A stretch of 40,286 bases of DNA from Gammaproteobacteria bacterium (GCA_024277915.1 JAJRUG010000073.1:1-40286), one strand, 5' to 3'; counted from the stretch's first letter, positions 24,499 through 33,323 are shown. Notes: a model not told the origin generated them from the sequence alone. A program made the numbers and translations.

Positions 24499-25329
24499 TC
24501 AGGAAAAACAGTGCTCAGGAGCAGGGTAAGTGCGATCCTTGACCGCCTGCACATATCGCCCGCAAGCTTCTCCAGCCGATTCCGCCCCGGGCATGAAGTT
24601 CTCCACAAAGCGTGGCACCCGACCCTGAGTAATCCCCAGCATGTCATACAAAACCAGAATCTGGCCATCCACATGCGGCCCCGCACCAATACCGATCACC
24701 GGTACGGTCACAGCCTCGGTCACTGCCTTGCCAAGTTCGTTCGGCACGCATTCCAGCAACACAATATCCGCGCCTGCCTCCTGCAGCGCGACCGCATCTT
24801 CGACCATCTGTTTTGCTTGCGCCTTATCGCGACCCTGGACCTTGAAACCACCGATTTTGTGAACAGACTGCGGCCTCAATCCAATATGGGCACAAACAGG
24901 AATAGCGTGTTGCGCCAGATACTCGACAATTCGTACCTGACCCGCGCCCCCCTCCAGCTTGACCATCATCGCCGCACCTTCCTGCATCAGTCGAACCGAA
25001 TTATCCAGCGCCTGGGCCGGGCTCGTGTATGACATAAATGGCATATCCGCCACCAAAAATGCGCGCGCAAGTCCGCGGGAAACAATCTTGCAATGGTAGA
25101 TGATGTCATTGACTGTCACCGGCACAGTGGTATCGTGCCCCTGAATGACCATGCCCAAAGAATCGCCCACCAGAACAAGATCAACTCCTGCATGATCAAC
25201 CAGTACAGCAAAACTGGCGTCGTATGCAGTCAGACAAGCAATTGGTTCCCCGTTATTCTTCATTGAGGTCAGCGTAGAAATATTCATCGGTGGTTCCGAC
25301 ATATCCCGTTGCTGAAGTTGTGTATACAT
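24499..25329 (-). CDS. panB: 3-methyl-2-oxobutanoate hydroxymethyltransferase
   Basis: PanB adds a hydroxymethyl group from 5,10-methylenetetrahydrofolate to ketoisovalerate, giving ketopantoate. The frame encodes 276 residues and contains TAYDASFAVLVDHAGVDLVL (family start region), the metal and substrate site VGDSLGMVIQGHDTTVPV, HIGLRPQSV and VIGIGAGPHVDGQILV. The ATG at 25329 has the best ribosome binding site (AGGA 4 bases upstream), but the homologous part starts near the Met codon at 25287, so the first 14 residues are uncertain. Folate supply by the neighbouring folK is metabolically related. Confidence 0.96.
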   Translation of the reverse strand: MYTQLQQRDMSEPPMNISTLTSMKNNGEPIACLTAYDASFAVLVDHAGVDLVLVGDSLGMVIQGHDTTVPVTVNDIIYHCKIVSRGLARAFLVADMPFMSYTSPAQALDNSVRLMQEGAAMMVKLEGGAGQVRIVEYLAQHAIPVCAHIGLRPQSVHKIGGFKVQGRDKAQAKQMVEDAVALQEAGADIVLLECVPNELGKAVTEAVTVPVIGIGAGPHVDGQILVLYDMLGITQGRVPRFVENFMPGAESAGEACGRYVQAVKDRTYPAPEHCFS

Positions 25330-25362
25330 GGTTCCTGCTTCCTGCTAAGTGCTTTTTGATAA

Positions 25363-26034
25363 TTACCGCGATTGTTCGGCCAGGAGCCCGAGCTCAGAGG
25401 TATGGATCGGGTTGAAAAAATGCCGTCCACTGCGGGTCTGGTGAATCTCATCAAGCAACATCTGAAAATGCTCCTGATTGTGGACCGGATCGATAATTTC
25501 CGCATTCACAATCAGCAAAGGCGCCTCATCATAATCATGAAAAAACCGCGCATAAGCCTCGGTCAGACGTTCCAGATAGCGGCTGCTTATGTCTTGCTCA
25601 TAGCCTGTTCCACGGCTGGCAATTCTGAATTGCAGAGTATCAACCGGTGCCTGCAGATATACCACCAGATCCGGCACCGGTGGATCTACTTTCAGCGAAT
25701 CGTAAATCTGGTCATATAACGACAACTCATGCCTGTCCAGGTTGATCTGCGCAAACATCCGGTCTTTTTGGATCATGAAGTCTGCAACACGGGTGCTGCC
25801 AAATAATTCGGATTGACGCATATCCTCAATCTGACGGACTCTCTGGAACAAAAAAAACAGCTGAGTCGGCAGTGCCGCACCACGCGGATCCCGGTAAAAG
25901 CGTTCAAGAAAGGGATTACTCCCGGCATCTTCAAGCACCAGTGCGCTATCCAGCTGATCAGCGAGACGCCGTGCCAGACTGGTCTTTCCCACACCGATGG
26001 GACCTTCAATAGCAATATAACGAGGTTGCGACAT
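25363..26034 (-). CDS. Deoxynucleoside kinase family protein
   Basis: The 223-residue product belongs to the dNK/dGK family: P-loop IEGPIGVGKTSLARRLAD, the substrate-site DRMFAQINLD and a lid region LQFRIASRGTGYEQD with the conserved Arg residues. Such enzymes phosphorylate deoxyadenosine, deoxyguanosine or deoxycytidine. In gammaproteobacteria the gene often lies between folK and panB, as here, and its role there is not well defined. The ATG at 26034 is used; a TTG at 26055 lies upstream and would overlap the folK stop. Confidence 0.85.
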   Translation of the reverse strand: MSQPRYIAIEGPIGVGKTSLARRLADQLDSALVLEDAGSNPFLERFYRDPRGAALPTQLFFLFQRVRQIEDMRQSELFGSTRVADFMIQKDRMFAQINLDRHELSLYDQIYDSLKVDPPVPDLVVYLQAPVDTLQFRIASRGTGYEQDISSRYLERLTEAYARFFHDYDEAPLLIVNAEIIDPVHNQEHFQMLLDEIHQTRSGRHFFNPIHTSELGLLAEQSR

Positions 26035-26047
26035 GGTTTCTTTGTTC

Positions 26048-26581
26048 TTATTCAAAATCGCACCGGGGTGCAGTTTTTGGCTCGTCTATTCTTATCAGTG
26101 CTGTGCTGTCGTGCCCGGCAGCAATATCCTTAACCTTCCCAATCCCAGGTATCCACAGATCAGGCTCCGCTTCCAGTAACGGGAACAATACAAAATTTCG
26201 CTGGGAAATGCCCGGATGCGGTATTTTCAGGTCTGGCTGATCGATTTGCCGGTCATCGTACAGCAATATATCCAGGTCAATTGCACGCGGACCCCAATGG
26301 CTACCCGGTTCCCTGATGCGGCCCCGCTCGGACTCCATGCAAAGCAGTTCATCCAGCAACTCACGGGGAGACAGCCCTGTTTCAATCATCGCGACTGCAT
26401 TGACGAAATCCGGCTGGTTGGCGGGCCCCATCGGGGGATTGCGATACATGGCCGATGTTCTGAGCAGGCTGATCGACTTGTGGTGCCTGAAAGCATTCAG
26501 TGTGCCGCGCACCTGACTCTCCGGGTCATTCAGGTTACTGCCCAATCCAATCCAGGCCACAGACAATGATGCGGGTGCCAT
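26048..26581 (-). CDS. folK: 2-amino-4-hydroxy-6-hydroxymethyldihydropteridine pyrophosphokinase
   Basis: FolK transfers pyrophosphate from ATP to 6-hydroxymethyldihydropterin in folate synthesis. The 177-residue protein has the family start WIGLGSNLNDPESQV, the substrate-binding PANQPDFVNAVAMIET and the signature RWGPRAIDLDILLY in the form HWGPRAIDLDILLYDD, with metal-binding Asp residues, plus IPHPGISQRNFVLFPLLE. It begins 9 bp after the pcnB stop and is followed closely by the deoxynucleoside kinase gene. Confidence 0.97.
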   Translation of the reverse strand: MAPASLSVAWIGLGSNLNDPESQVRGTLNAFRHHKSISLLRTSAMYRNPPMGPANQPDFVNAVAMIETGLSPRELLDELLCMESERGRIREPGSHWGPRAIDLDILLYDDRQIDQPDLKIPHPGISQRNFVLFPLLEAEPDLWIPGIGKVKDIAAGHDSTALIRIDEPKTAPRCDFE

Positions 26582-26590
26582 GGTCAGTGC

Positions 26591-27928
26591 TCAGTGCTTT
26601 TCCTGGCGCGGGCGGCGTCGACGACGCGACCTGTGTTTTGTCGCTGCCGGGTCTTTTTCCCGGGGAGACAGGCCAAATTCTGCCAGTTTTTCCGGCTCTG
26701 AAAGTGTCTGCACTTCAGTCCACCAATCGGCAACTTCCTGATCCAGTTCCCCCGCGGACGCCCGGAGTAACATCAGATCATAGGCCGCCCTGAATCGTTT
26801 GTGCTCCAGAAAATTCATCGCCCGGGAGCCTTTTAACTTCAGGAACCTTGGCTGCATCTGCAGCATCTCGCGCATTGGATATGAAAATCGCTTCGGCAGC
26901 GAAATTCGGGTGACCTGTTCTACCGTCACCTCGTTCGCCGCGATCATAAGCGCCTGATACTCGGATTGGTTTTCGCGCTCCACCAGTTCCGATGCCCGCT
27001 CACGAACCGGCCCCCACAGGAATACGGCAAACAGGAACATTGGTGTCACCGACTTGCCATTGGCGACTCGCTGATCCGTATTATTCAGCGCTTGTCGAAT
27101 CATCTGGGCCCGTCGATCATCGGGCGCAGCTTCCAGCCAGCGAGCTGTTTGAGGAAACAGGTGTTCAAACAACCCGTGACAGACCAGACGCTCATAGCTG
27201 TCCAGCGCATGGCCGGTCTGAAAGATTTTCAGAAATTCATCGAACAACCGCGCCGGCGGCGCCCCATCCAGCAAATCCGCCAGCACCGGAATCTGCCGTG
27301 CGGTATCTTCATGGATGGAAAAATTCAGCTTTGCAGCCAACCTCGCCGCTCGCAACATCCTGACCGGGTCTTCCCGGAACCGGCGCTCGGGCTCACCGAT
27401 CAACCGCAACGTGCGATCCTTCATGTCCGTCATCCCGGAACAAAAATCCCAGATCGAATAATCTGCAATATTGTAGTACAACGCGTTGACGGTAAAATCG
27501 CGCCGCCAGATATCTTCCTCGATACAACCGTATTCGTTGTCTCGTACGATGCGCTGGGTGTGCTGCGCTTCTGACTGCACACCAGCCTCACTGCCATCAC
27601 TGGATTTCCGAAAGGTGGCCACCTCAATTACTTCGCGGCCAAAACGTACATGCGCCAGCCGAAACCGCCGCCCGATCAGACGACTGTTCTTGAACAACGA
27701 ACGGACTTCTTCAGGATGCGCATCAGTCGCGATGTCAAAATCCTTGGGATGCAAGCCCAGCAACAGATCGCGCACACCGCCACCCACCAGAAATGCCTGG
27801 TAGCCGGCATCTTTCAGCCGATAAAGAACTTTCAGCGCACTTTTTGAGATATTCGACCGGGAAATACAGTGCCCGGAACGCTCTATCACCAAAGGAACAT
27901 GATTCTCTGCTTTAGGAGTCGATGCCAT
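26591..27928 (-). CDS. pcnB: Poly(A) polymerase I
   Basis: PcnB adds 3' poly(A) tails to RNA and so promotes decay. The 445-residue protein has the nucleotidyltransferase motif LVGGGVRDLLLGLHPKDFDI with catalytic Asp residues, the PAP-type RRFRLAHVRFGREVIEVATFR (given here as RRFRLAHVRFG), RRDFTVNALYYN and EDPVRMLRAARLAAKL. The C-terminus is strongly basic (KHRSRRRRRPRQEKH), typical of PAP I rather than CCA-adding enzyme. It leads the pcnB-folK-dNK-panB-panC block, and the same gene pair pcnB-folK is found in Escherichia coli. Confidence 0.96.
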   Translation of the reverse strand: MASTPKAENHVPLVIERSGHCISRSNISKSALKVLYRLKDAGYQAFLVGGGVRDLLLGLHPKDFDIATDAHPEEVRSLFKNSRLIGRRFRLAHVRFGREVIEVATFRKSSDGSEAGVQSEAQHTQRIVRDNEYGCIEEDIWRRDFTVNALYYNIADYSIWDFCSGMTDMKDRTLRLIGEPERRFREDPVRMLRAARLAAKLNFSIHEDTARQIPVLADLLDGAPPARLFDEFLKIFQTGHALDSYERLVCHGLFEHLFPQTARWLEAAPDDRRAQMIRQALNNTDQRVANGKSVTPMFLFAVFLWGPVRERASELVERENQSEYQALMIAANEVTVEQVTRISLPKRFSYPMREMLQMQPRFLKLKGSRAMNFLEHKRFRAAYDLMLLRASAGELDQEVADWWTEVQTLSEPEKLAEFGLSPREKDPAATKHRSRRRRRPRQEKH

Positions 27929-27980
27929 CTGTTATGGTTGCTGGAAACCCTGAGACGGGTACCAGCCTGCAATGTCCTGC

Positions 27981-28008
27981 TTGAGGGGATGATTCAGAAC
28001 TCTATAAT
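27981..28008 (+). promoter_or_regulatory. Sigma-70 type promoter of tRNA-Glu
   Basis: TTGAGG (27981-27986) and a perfect TATAAT (28003-28008) are separated by 16 bp. The tRNA begins 21 bp after the -10 element. Transcription is divergent from pcnB, whose start lies only 53 bp away. Confidence 0.7.
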
Positions 28009-28028
28009 AGCAGCCTATTCAGGGAACG

Positions 28029-28103
28029 GCTCCCTTCGTCTAACGGTCAGGACGCCAGATTCTCAATCTGGAAATAGGGGTTCGATTCCCCTAGGGAGCG
28101 CCA
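28029..28103 (+). tRNA. tRNA-Glu (anticodon CTC)
   Basis: A complete cloverleaf can be drawn: acceptor stem GCTCCCT (28029-28035) with AGGGAGC (28093-28099), a D-arm with CGTCTAACGGTCAGGAC, an anticodon stem CCAGA/TCTGG around the loop TTCTCAA (anticodon CTC, reading GAG), and a T arm AGGGGTTCGATTCCCCT. CCA is encoded at 28101-28103 after discriminator G. The body matches bacterial glutamate tRNA. Confidence 0.93.
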
Positions 28104-28163
28104 AACCCTGATGACTGGATGCTATACCAGGGTAACGGCAACGTCACTAAATTCAACAGACTC

Positions 28164-28574
28164 ATGATTCAGTACCCTTCTGCCACGCTATTTCGCCGTC
28201 TCGCCGCCACATTCTACGATGCGATGCTGGTATTCGCCGTATTGGCTGCCCTGACTTTTATCGTCGTGACCACACTTGGCGACGCCGTACCCTCCGGAAA
28301 CATTTTTTTCCAATTTCTACTGACTGCTGCCACTGCCGTCTATTTCTCCGGGTTCTGGGTAACAGGACAGACTCCCGGGATGAGAACCTGGAAACTCAGA
28401 CTCGTCACCCAGGCAGGACAACGCATCAGCTGGCAGAGAGCACTGATCCGGTTTGCTGTAGCCATTCCGTCAACCGCAATTTTCGGGCTTGGTTTTCTCT
28501 GGGCTATTTTTGATGCAGACAAGCAGACCCTGCATGACAGAATCGCTAAAACACGACTGGTCGTTATCCAGTAA
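28164..28574 (+). CDS. RDD family membrane protein
   Basis: The 136-residue product starts YPSATLFRRLAATFYDAMLV, carrying the R..A...YD pattern of the RDD family, and has three probable membrane helices. The later segment GFWVTGQTPGMRTWKLRLV with QTPG and the final DKQTLHDRIAKTRLVVI are also typical. RDD proteins are small membrane proteins of mostly unknown role; some have been linked to ion transport. An ATG at 28119 would add 15 residues with no family resemblance; neither start has a good ribosome binding site. It follows tRNA-Glu by 60 bp and converges on lptG. Confidence 0.85.
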   Translation: MIQYPSATLFRRLAATFYDAMLVFAVLAALTFIVVTTLGDAVPSGNIFFQFLLTAATAVYFSGFWVTGQTPGMRTWKLRLVTQAGQRISWQRALIRFAVAIPSTAIFGLGFLWAIFDADKQTLHDRIAKTRLVVIQ

Positions 28575-28714
28575 AAAATCAAATAAACCGAACAACCCCG
28601 ATGTAAATCCTTAACTACCCGCCGTGATCATCGAGATTTAATCTCACAACAGTGCCCACAATACTCTCCGGAAACCTGATATGTGCTGTCAATGTCAGAG
28701 GCCAGGTGCCGCAG

Positions 28715-29782
28715 CTACCGAGTCTTCATAAGTGCCAGACTCGCAACCATAGTCAATATGATGGTTGGCATCCATGCCACCAGCATCGCATTGAGATTAT
28801 AAACCTCTCCCCCGTCTGCCAGACTGCGGCTGAGCAGAAAATAGCCCAGGCCAATAATCACACCGACAATCATACGGGCACCGGAACCGGAACTTCTCAG
28901 GTTGCCGAACACAAAGGGAAGAGCCAATACACACATCGGTGCAATCGCTACCGCCGAGGCGATCCGTCCCCAGAATGCGACTTCAAACCGATGCGTATCC
29001 AGCCCGTTGCTCCGCAGGTATTGAATATAGCGATACAAGGACACGCCATCGAGATTTTTGGGGCGAACGACCGTCATACCAAGAAGATCCGGATTCAGAT
29101 TAGTCTCTTGTGAAGACTGCCGTACCTGTCGTGTGCTCGCACCATTTTCACTGAACAGTGTTTCCGAATAATTGTTGAGTACCCATCGATCCTCGCTATC
29201 AACCGAGGCCGAATCCGCGTGACCGATTCCGAGTAACTCACTGCCCTCACCCATTTTGAATACATACACACCGCCAAACTGAAAATCCTCATTCAGCGGA
29301 TTAACATTCAGAATGACGTTTTGATCCCGAATCCAGGCAGTGCGGCTGGAGGCTAGCCCCGATTGGCCATGCTTTGCCAATGTTCGATACTGGCGCGCAT
29401 AACTTTCCAGCGGAGGTGAAACATACTCCCCTAACACACCACCAATAATTGCCAGCACGATGCCGGTACTCAAAACCGACCCGGCGAGCTTCATCGTCGA
29501 GACACCCGCCGATCGCAATGCAATCAACTCACTGTGGGTGGCCAGCGACCCCAGACCCAGTAGCGATCCCAGCAGCACCGTCATGGGCAGCATGGTAAAC
29601 GCCAACCCGGGCAGCTTGAGCAATATATACACCAGCATCTGCATAATGCCGTAGTCGCCCGTTCCAACGTCGTCGAGTTGTCCCGCCACCTCTATAAAGA
29701 TGCCCAGCGACAACAGTACGGACAGCACCAGTGCCGTGTGTACGATAATCGTTCTGAACAGGTAACGGCGAACGATTCTCAT
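28715..29782 (-). CDS. lptG: LPS export ABC transporter permease LptG
   Basis: LptG pairs with LptF and LptB2 to extract lipopolysaccharide from the inner membrane and push it onto the LptC-A-D bridge. The 355-residue protein has the YjgP/YjgQ layout: three membrane helices near the N-terminus (IIVHTALVLSVLLSLGIFIE onward), a large periplasmic beta-jellyroll domain, and three more helices at the C-terminus (GYFLLSRSLADGGEVYNLNAM). The conserved coupling-helix region LRSAGVS lies near residue 90. Its ATG overlaps the lptF stop by one base (TGATG). Confidence 0.95.
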   Translation of the reverse strand: MRIVRRYLFRTIIVHTALVLSVLLSLGIFIEVAGQLDDVGTGDYGIMQMLVYILLKLPGLAFTMLPMTVLLGSLLGLGSLATHSELIALRSAGVSTMKLAGSVLSTGIVLAIIGGVLGEYVSPPLESYARQYRTLAKHGQSGLASSRTAWIRDQNVILNVNPLNEDFQFGGVYVFKMGEGSELLGIGHADSASVDSEDRWVLNNYSETLFSENGASTRQVRQSSQETNLNPDLLGMTVVRPKNLDGVSLYRYIQYLRSNGLDTHRFEVAFWGRIASAVAIAPMCVLALPFVFGNLRSSGSGARMIVGVIIGLGYFLLSRSLADGGEVYNLNAMLVAWMPTIILTMVASLALMKTR

Positions 29783-30885
29783 CAGCTGTACTCAACCACG
29801 GATCGGCGTGGAAATATTCGTCGCAGCACACCGTATTGCTGCAACAGCATCAGAATTCCGACGGCCAGAAAAAGACCGTGTACCCACCACATCCCGATCA
29901 CCGGCGACACCTGCTCTTTCTCTACCCAAACCTTGGCAACACCCAACAGGTTTGCATACATGATGTAGATCAGAACCCCGGCCGCCAAACCACTATAACG
30001 GCTCTGACGTGGCCTGCCGCGGCTGAGCGGAACAGCCAGAATGGTAAGAACCAGCACTGCCAGCGGGAAGGAAAGACGCCACTGCAGTTCCGCGCGGGCA
30101 TCCGGCCCGGTTGAGTTGATCAGGACTGACAAAGGTTGTGTTTCCGGCAGCAACTCTGCCGGACCTTCTTCAGGTACGACAAAGGGGATGCCATGCTCAT
30201 CAAACTCAACGATTCGAAACTCCGGGCTGCCGGCCACTCCCTCATATCGTCTGCCCCGGAAAAATCTCAACACCTTGATGTTGCCATCTGACGAGTCAGA
30301 CTGCATTGCCTCTTCAGCAACGACCACTTCCAGCTGCGCACCGATACGTCGTTGCACAAATACATTTTTTAATCTGCCGGACTCCGAAACCGACTCGGCA
30401 TAGAGCACGGTGTCTCCGCTGCCGATATTCATAAATCGTCCGGGTTCGACCAAAGACAGGTTGGCGCGGTACTTGGTACTCTGTGCAATAGCTTCTACCT
30501 GTGCTATCGCCTCGGGGGCAACCACCAGCGATAACCACCCTGCAAGAACAGCAAGTACGAAGGCAAGACCAAAGAGTGGCTTATACAGGCTGACTGAACC
30601 GATACCGGCAGAAAGAATGGCGTCCATCTCACTGTCGCGATAAAGACGTGCCAGTGTCAGCATGATTGCGAGAAACAAACTGATAGGAATCAGAATAATC
30701 AAATACTGAACCGAGGTGAGCCCCATCACCTGAAATACGACTTCTTTGGGCAATTTGTCTCCTGCCGCATCACCCAGAACCTGAGCGAATGAGTTGGTCA
30801 CCAGGATCATCAATAAAACACCGGTCACCACCGCATATGTCTGCAGTGTTTCTTTAAATATGTACCAGCTGAGTATCGGGGGCAT
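29782..30885 (-). CDS. lptF: LPS export ABC transporter permease LptF
   Basis: The start at 30885 (MPPILSWYIFKETLQ) gives 367 residues, the same size as the enterobacterial protein; a more distal start would add 18 residues with no counterpart. The layout matches LptG: N-terminal helices (LQTYAVVTGVLLMILVTNSF), the coupling segment DSEMDAILSAGIG, a periplasmic domain and C-terminal helices. Together they form the transmembrane part of the LPS exporter, implying a lipopolysaccharide-bearing outer membrane. The pair is divergent from pepA, the arrangement seen across gammaproteobacteria. Confidence 0.95.
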   Translation of the reverse strand: MPPILSWYIFKETLQTYAVVTGVLLMILVTNSFAQVLGDAAGDKLPKEVVFQVMGLTSVQYLIILIPISLFLAIMLTLARLYRDSEMDAILSAGIGSVSLYKPLFGLAFVLAVLAGWLSLVVAPEAIAQVEAIAQSTKYRANLSLVEPGRFMNIGSGDTVLYAESVSESGRLKNVFVQRRIGAQLEVVVAEEAMQSDSSDGNIKVLRFFRGRRYEGVAGSPEFRIVEFDEHGIPFVVPEEGPAELLPETQPLSVLINSTGPDARAELQWRLSFPLAVLVLTILAVPLSRGRPRQSRYSGLAAGVLIYIMYANLLGVAKVWVEKEQVSPVIGMWWVHGLFLAVGILMLLQQYGVLRRIFPRRSVVEYS

Positions 30886-31033
30886 AGCGGTCAATTTAAG
30901 CAGGTTCTCAGGTATTTTCAGCAGGCCCTGACAGTTCATGCCGCCATTTATGGACCTTTTCGCCCATATTTAGCAACAAGATCGAGAATCAAGTACACTA
31001 CGCCGCTTTATTGATCTGGCGCTTTCAGGGGCG

Positions 31034-31127
31034 AACTGCTGAAATGGCAGTTATCATCGTCCGATGTAATCCAACGAGTCAAGTACCAGTGGATACTGAA
31101 AACGAATGGTTTTCAAGTATCTATAAA
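31034..31127 (+). promoter_or_regulatory. Promoter region of pepA with two inverted repeats
   Basis: TATAAA at 31122-31127 is a possible -10 element ending 14 bp before the pepA ATG. Just upstream TGAAAAC (31097-31103) and GTTTTCA (31109-31115) form a perfect 7-bp inverted repeat where the -35 element would lie. A second repeat AACTGC/GCAGTT spans 31034-31052. These could be operators; no regulator can be named. The short leader may instead mean that the true promoter lies further up. Confidence 0.35.
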
Positions 31128-31141
31128 TGTCCGGAGGTATT

Positions 31142-32620
31142 ATGGAGTTCAAAATTACCACAGTCTCTGCTTTGAAGCAGAGTAGTGCCTGTATGATATT
31201 GCCCGTCTACAGTTCTGGCACGTTTTCCAAAACAACCAAAAGCATGGACTCTGTTTTGGGCGGCCGGATCAAGCGACTGGTCAGCAGCGGTGATTTCGGT
31301 GGAACGCCGGGTGAAACCATGCTGCTCACAGATATCCCTGAAGCGCGCCCGGATCGTATTCTGCTGGTTGGCTGTGGAGACCGAAAATCATTCGATACGA
31401 CCGCATACAAAAAAGCCCTCAGCAGTGCATGGGCAGCGGTTTCAGGAAAAAATCATGCAGACGCCGCATGTTACCTGAGCCTTGAATCTGTCAGCGGTGC
31501 AGACGCTTACCGTCGAGCCCGGCTGGCAGCCGAAATCTGGCATCACGAAACCTACCGATACACCGCAACCAAATCAGCATCCAAAGATCGGCCTGGCCAG
31601 AAATACATCAGTGTGGCTGCTGACAGTCGCAACAGTCAGCAGGCGCGAAAGGGACTCACTCATGGTGATGCAATCGGCAAAGGCATGTCGTTCTGCCGTG
31701 AGCTGGGCAACCTTCCGGCCAACATCTGCACACCCTCTTACCTGGTGAAGCAGGCCCGGCTGATCGAAAAAAGCAGCAAGCGTGTTTCACTTCAGGTACT
31801 CAACGAATCTGATATGAAAAAGCTGGGCATGGGCGCACTACTTTCTGTGACTGCAGGAACAGAGGAACCCGCCAGGCTACTGGTACTGAAATACACCGGA
31901 GCCGCAAGCAAGAAGCCGCCGGTGGTGCTGGTGGGCAAAGGTATTACTTTCGACTCCGGAGGCATCTCCCTGAAGCCTGGCCCGGCCATGGACGAAATGA
32001 AGTACGACATGGGAGGTGCGGCATCAGTGCTCGGCGCCATACATGCGATCGCTGCTATTGCACCGTCAATCAACCTGGTGGTCATCGTCCCCACCTGCGA
32101 GAACATGCCGAGCGGCAAGGCAACCAAACCAGGTGACGTCGTGACCTCAATGTCGGGGCTGACTATTGAAATCCTGAATACCGATGCCGAAGGCAGACTG
32201 ATTCTGTGCGATGCTTTGACCTATGCCGCGCGATTCAAGCCTTCCTCGATTGTAGATGTTGCAACACTGACCGGTGCCTGTGTCATCGCACTGGGAAAAC
32301 ACCGCTCCGGGCTGCTGTCAAACTCTGACAAACTGGCCAATACCCTGCTGAAGTCCGGCATCAACGCAGATGACCGCGCATGGCGACTGCCGATAGCACC
32401 TGAGTACATGAAACAGCTCGACAGCAACTTTGCTGATATGGCGAATATCGGTGGCCGTGAAGCAGGTACCATCACTGCAGCCTGTTTTCTGTCTCGCTTT
32501 ACCGAGGATGAGAACTGGGCTCATATCGATATTGCCGGGACAGCATGGCGCTCCGGAAAAGCCAAAGGCAGTACGGGTCGTCCCGTTCCTCTGTTAGTGG
32601 AGTTTTTACTCAACGGCTAA
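31142..32620 (+). CDS. pepA: Leucyl aminopeptidase (PepA)
   Basis: PepA is a hexameric dizinc aminopeptidase of family M17; in enterobacteria it also binds DNA as a XerCD accessory protein and transcription factor. The 492-residue product has the N-terminal macro-like domain and the catalytic domain with VGKGITFDSGGISLKPGPAM (zinc-binding Lys and Asp), MKYDMGGAASVLG and the signature NTDAEGRLILCDAL. The ATG at 31142 is preceded by GGAGG at 4-8 bases, which decides the start. It leads the pepA-holC-valS cluster, although a long hairpin repeat separates it from holC. Confidence 0.97.
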   Translation: MEFKITTVSALKQSSACMILPVYSSGTFSKTTKSMDSVLGGRIKRLVSSGDFGGTPGETMLLTDIPEARPDRILLVGCGDRKSFDTTAYKKALSSAWAAVSGKNHADAACYLSLESVSGADAYRRARLAAEIWHHETYRYTATKSASKDRPGQKYISVAADSRNSQQARKGLTHGDAIGKGMSFCRELGNLPANICTPSYLVKQARLIEKSSKRVSLQVLNESDMKKLGMGALLSVTAGTEEPARLLVLKYTGAASKKPPVVLVGKGITFDSGGISLKPGPAMDEMKYDMGGAASVLGAIHAIAAIAPSINLVVIVPTCENMPSGKATKPGDVVTSMSGLTIEILNTDAEGRLILCDALTYAARFKPSSIVDVATLTGACVIALGKHRSGLLSNSDKLANTLLKSGINADDRAWRLPIAPEYMKQLDSNFADMANIGGREAGTITAACFLSRFTEDENWAHIDIAGTAWRSGKAKGSTGRPVPLLVEFLLNG

Positions 32621-32699
32621 AACTGCTGCGGATATGAACAGGGGTACTGGTCATCATCAAATCTGAAGCTGACAAATGCTGAAATGATGGTACTCCCCC

Positions 32700-32785
32700 G
32701 AGGATACGTGCCGTTAACCCTTGCAGGCGAATGGCTCCCTGCGGTCCGCTTTATTTCGCCGCAAGGGTTAACGGCACGTATCCTC
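32700..32785 (+). repeat. Long hairpin repeat, copy C (25+6 bp stem, conserved apical core)
   Basis: Arms at 32700-32724 and 32761-32785 pair perfectly over 25 bp; after one unpaired A (32725) the stem continues with GGCGAA (32726-32731) and TTCGCC (32755-32760). The loop carries GGCTCCCTGCGGTCCGC, and 23 nt of the core (32731-32753) are identical to copy B. The stem includes CGTGCCGTTAACCCTTGC. The flanks CCCC and TGA match those of copy B. It lies 79 bp after pepA and 86 bp before holC. Confidence 0.9.
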
Positions 32786-32871
32786 TGATACCCATCACCA
32801 ATCGAGGCCTAGCCACCTGCTACCGGGAGCCGCTATGATTGGGTGAATATTGCTGCCCCGAGATCATCCCT

Positions 32872-33318
32872 GTGCCCGTGGAAAATTCACGTATTGATTT
32901 TTATGTGCTGAAAGCAAGTGAGCCTTCCGCCCGGCTGCGTTTTGCCTGCCGTTTGGCTGAAAAAACCTACAAACTCGACAGAGTCATTCATATTCACACC
33001 AGCTCGGAAGCTGAAACCAGTTCACTGGATGACCTTCTTTGGGTATTCAGAGACGGCAGCTTTGTCCCGCACGAGCTCTCGACAGGCGAGCCGCGTGACG
33101 AGCTGGCTGCACCGATTACTATTGGCCACGGAGACCGGCATCCGCCGGATGGTGATGTGCTGATTTCGCTGACCGATACGATACCGGCGTTTTTTGATCA
33201 ATTCGAGCGGGTCGCGGAGATTCTTGATGGATCGACCGAGTCCCGAAAATCGGGTCGGGAACGATACCGGATTTACAAAGATACCGGCCACGAGCCAACA
33301 ACTCATATGATCGCCTGA
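32872..33318 (+). CDS. holC: DNA polymerase III subunit chi
   Basis: HolC links the clamp loader to single-stranded DNA-binding protein. From GTG at 32872 the product has 148 residues, equal to the enterobacterial length; the open frame extends to 32839 but without family resemblance. It has the family start RIDFYVLKASEPSARLRFACRLAEKTY (core DFYVLKASEPSARLRFACRL), LDDLLWVFRDGSFVPHEL and a C-terminal YRIYKDTGHEP segment. Its place between pepA and valS is the conserved gammaproteobacterial one. Confidence 0.93.
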   Translation: MPVENSRIDFYVLKASEPSARLRFACRLAEKTYKLDRVIHIHTSSEAETSSLDDLLWVFRDGSFVPHELSTGEPRDELAAPITIGHGDRHPPDGDVLISLTDTIPAFFDQFERVAEILDGSTESRKSGRERYRIYKDTGHEPTTHMIA

Positions 33319-33323
33319 CCCCC

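Noticed and set aside
26966-27574. Plus-strand open frame opposite pcnB
   Set aside because: Antisense shadow of a conserved gene, without ribosome binding site or domain.
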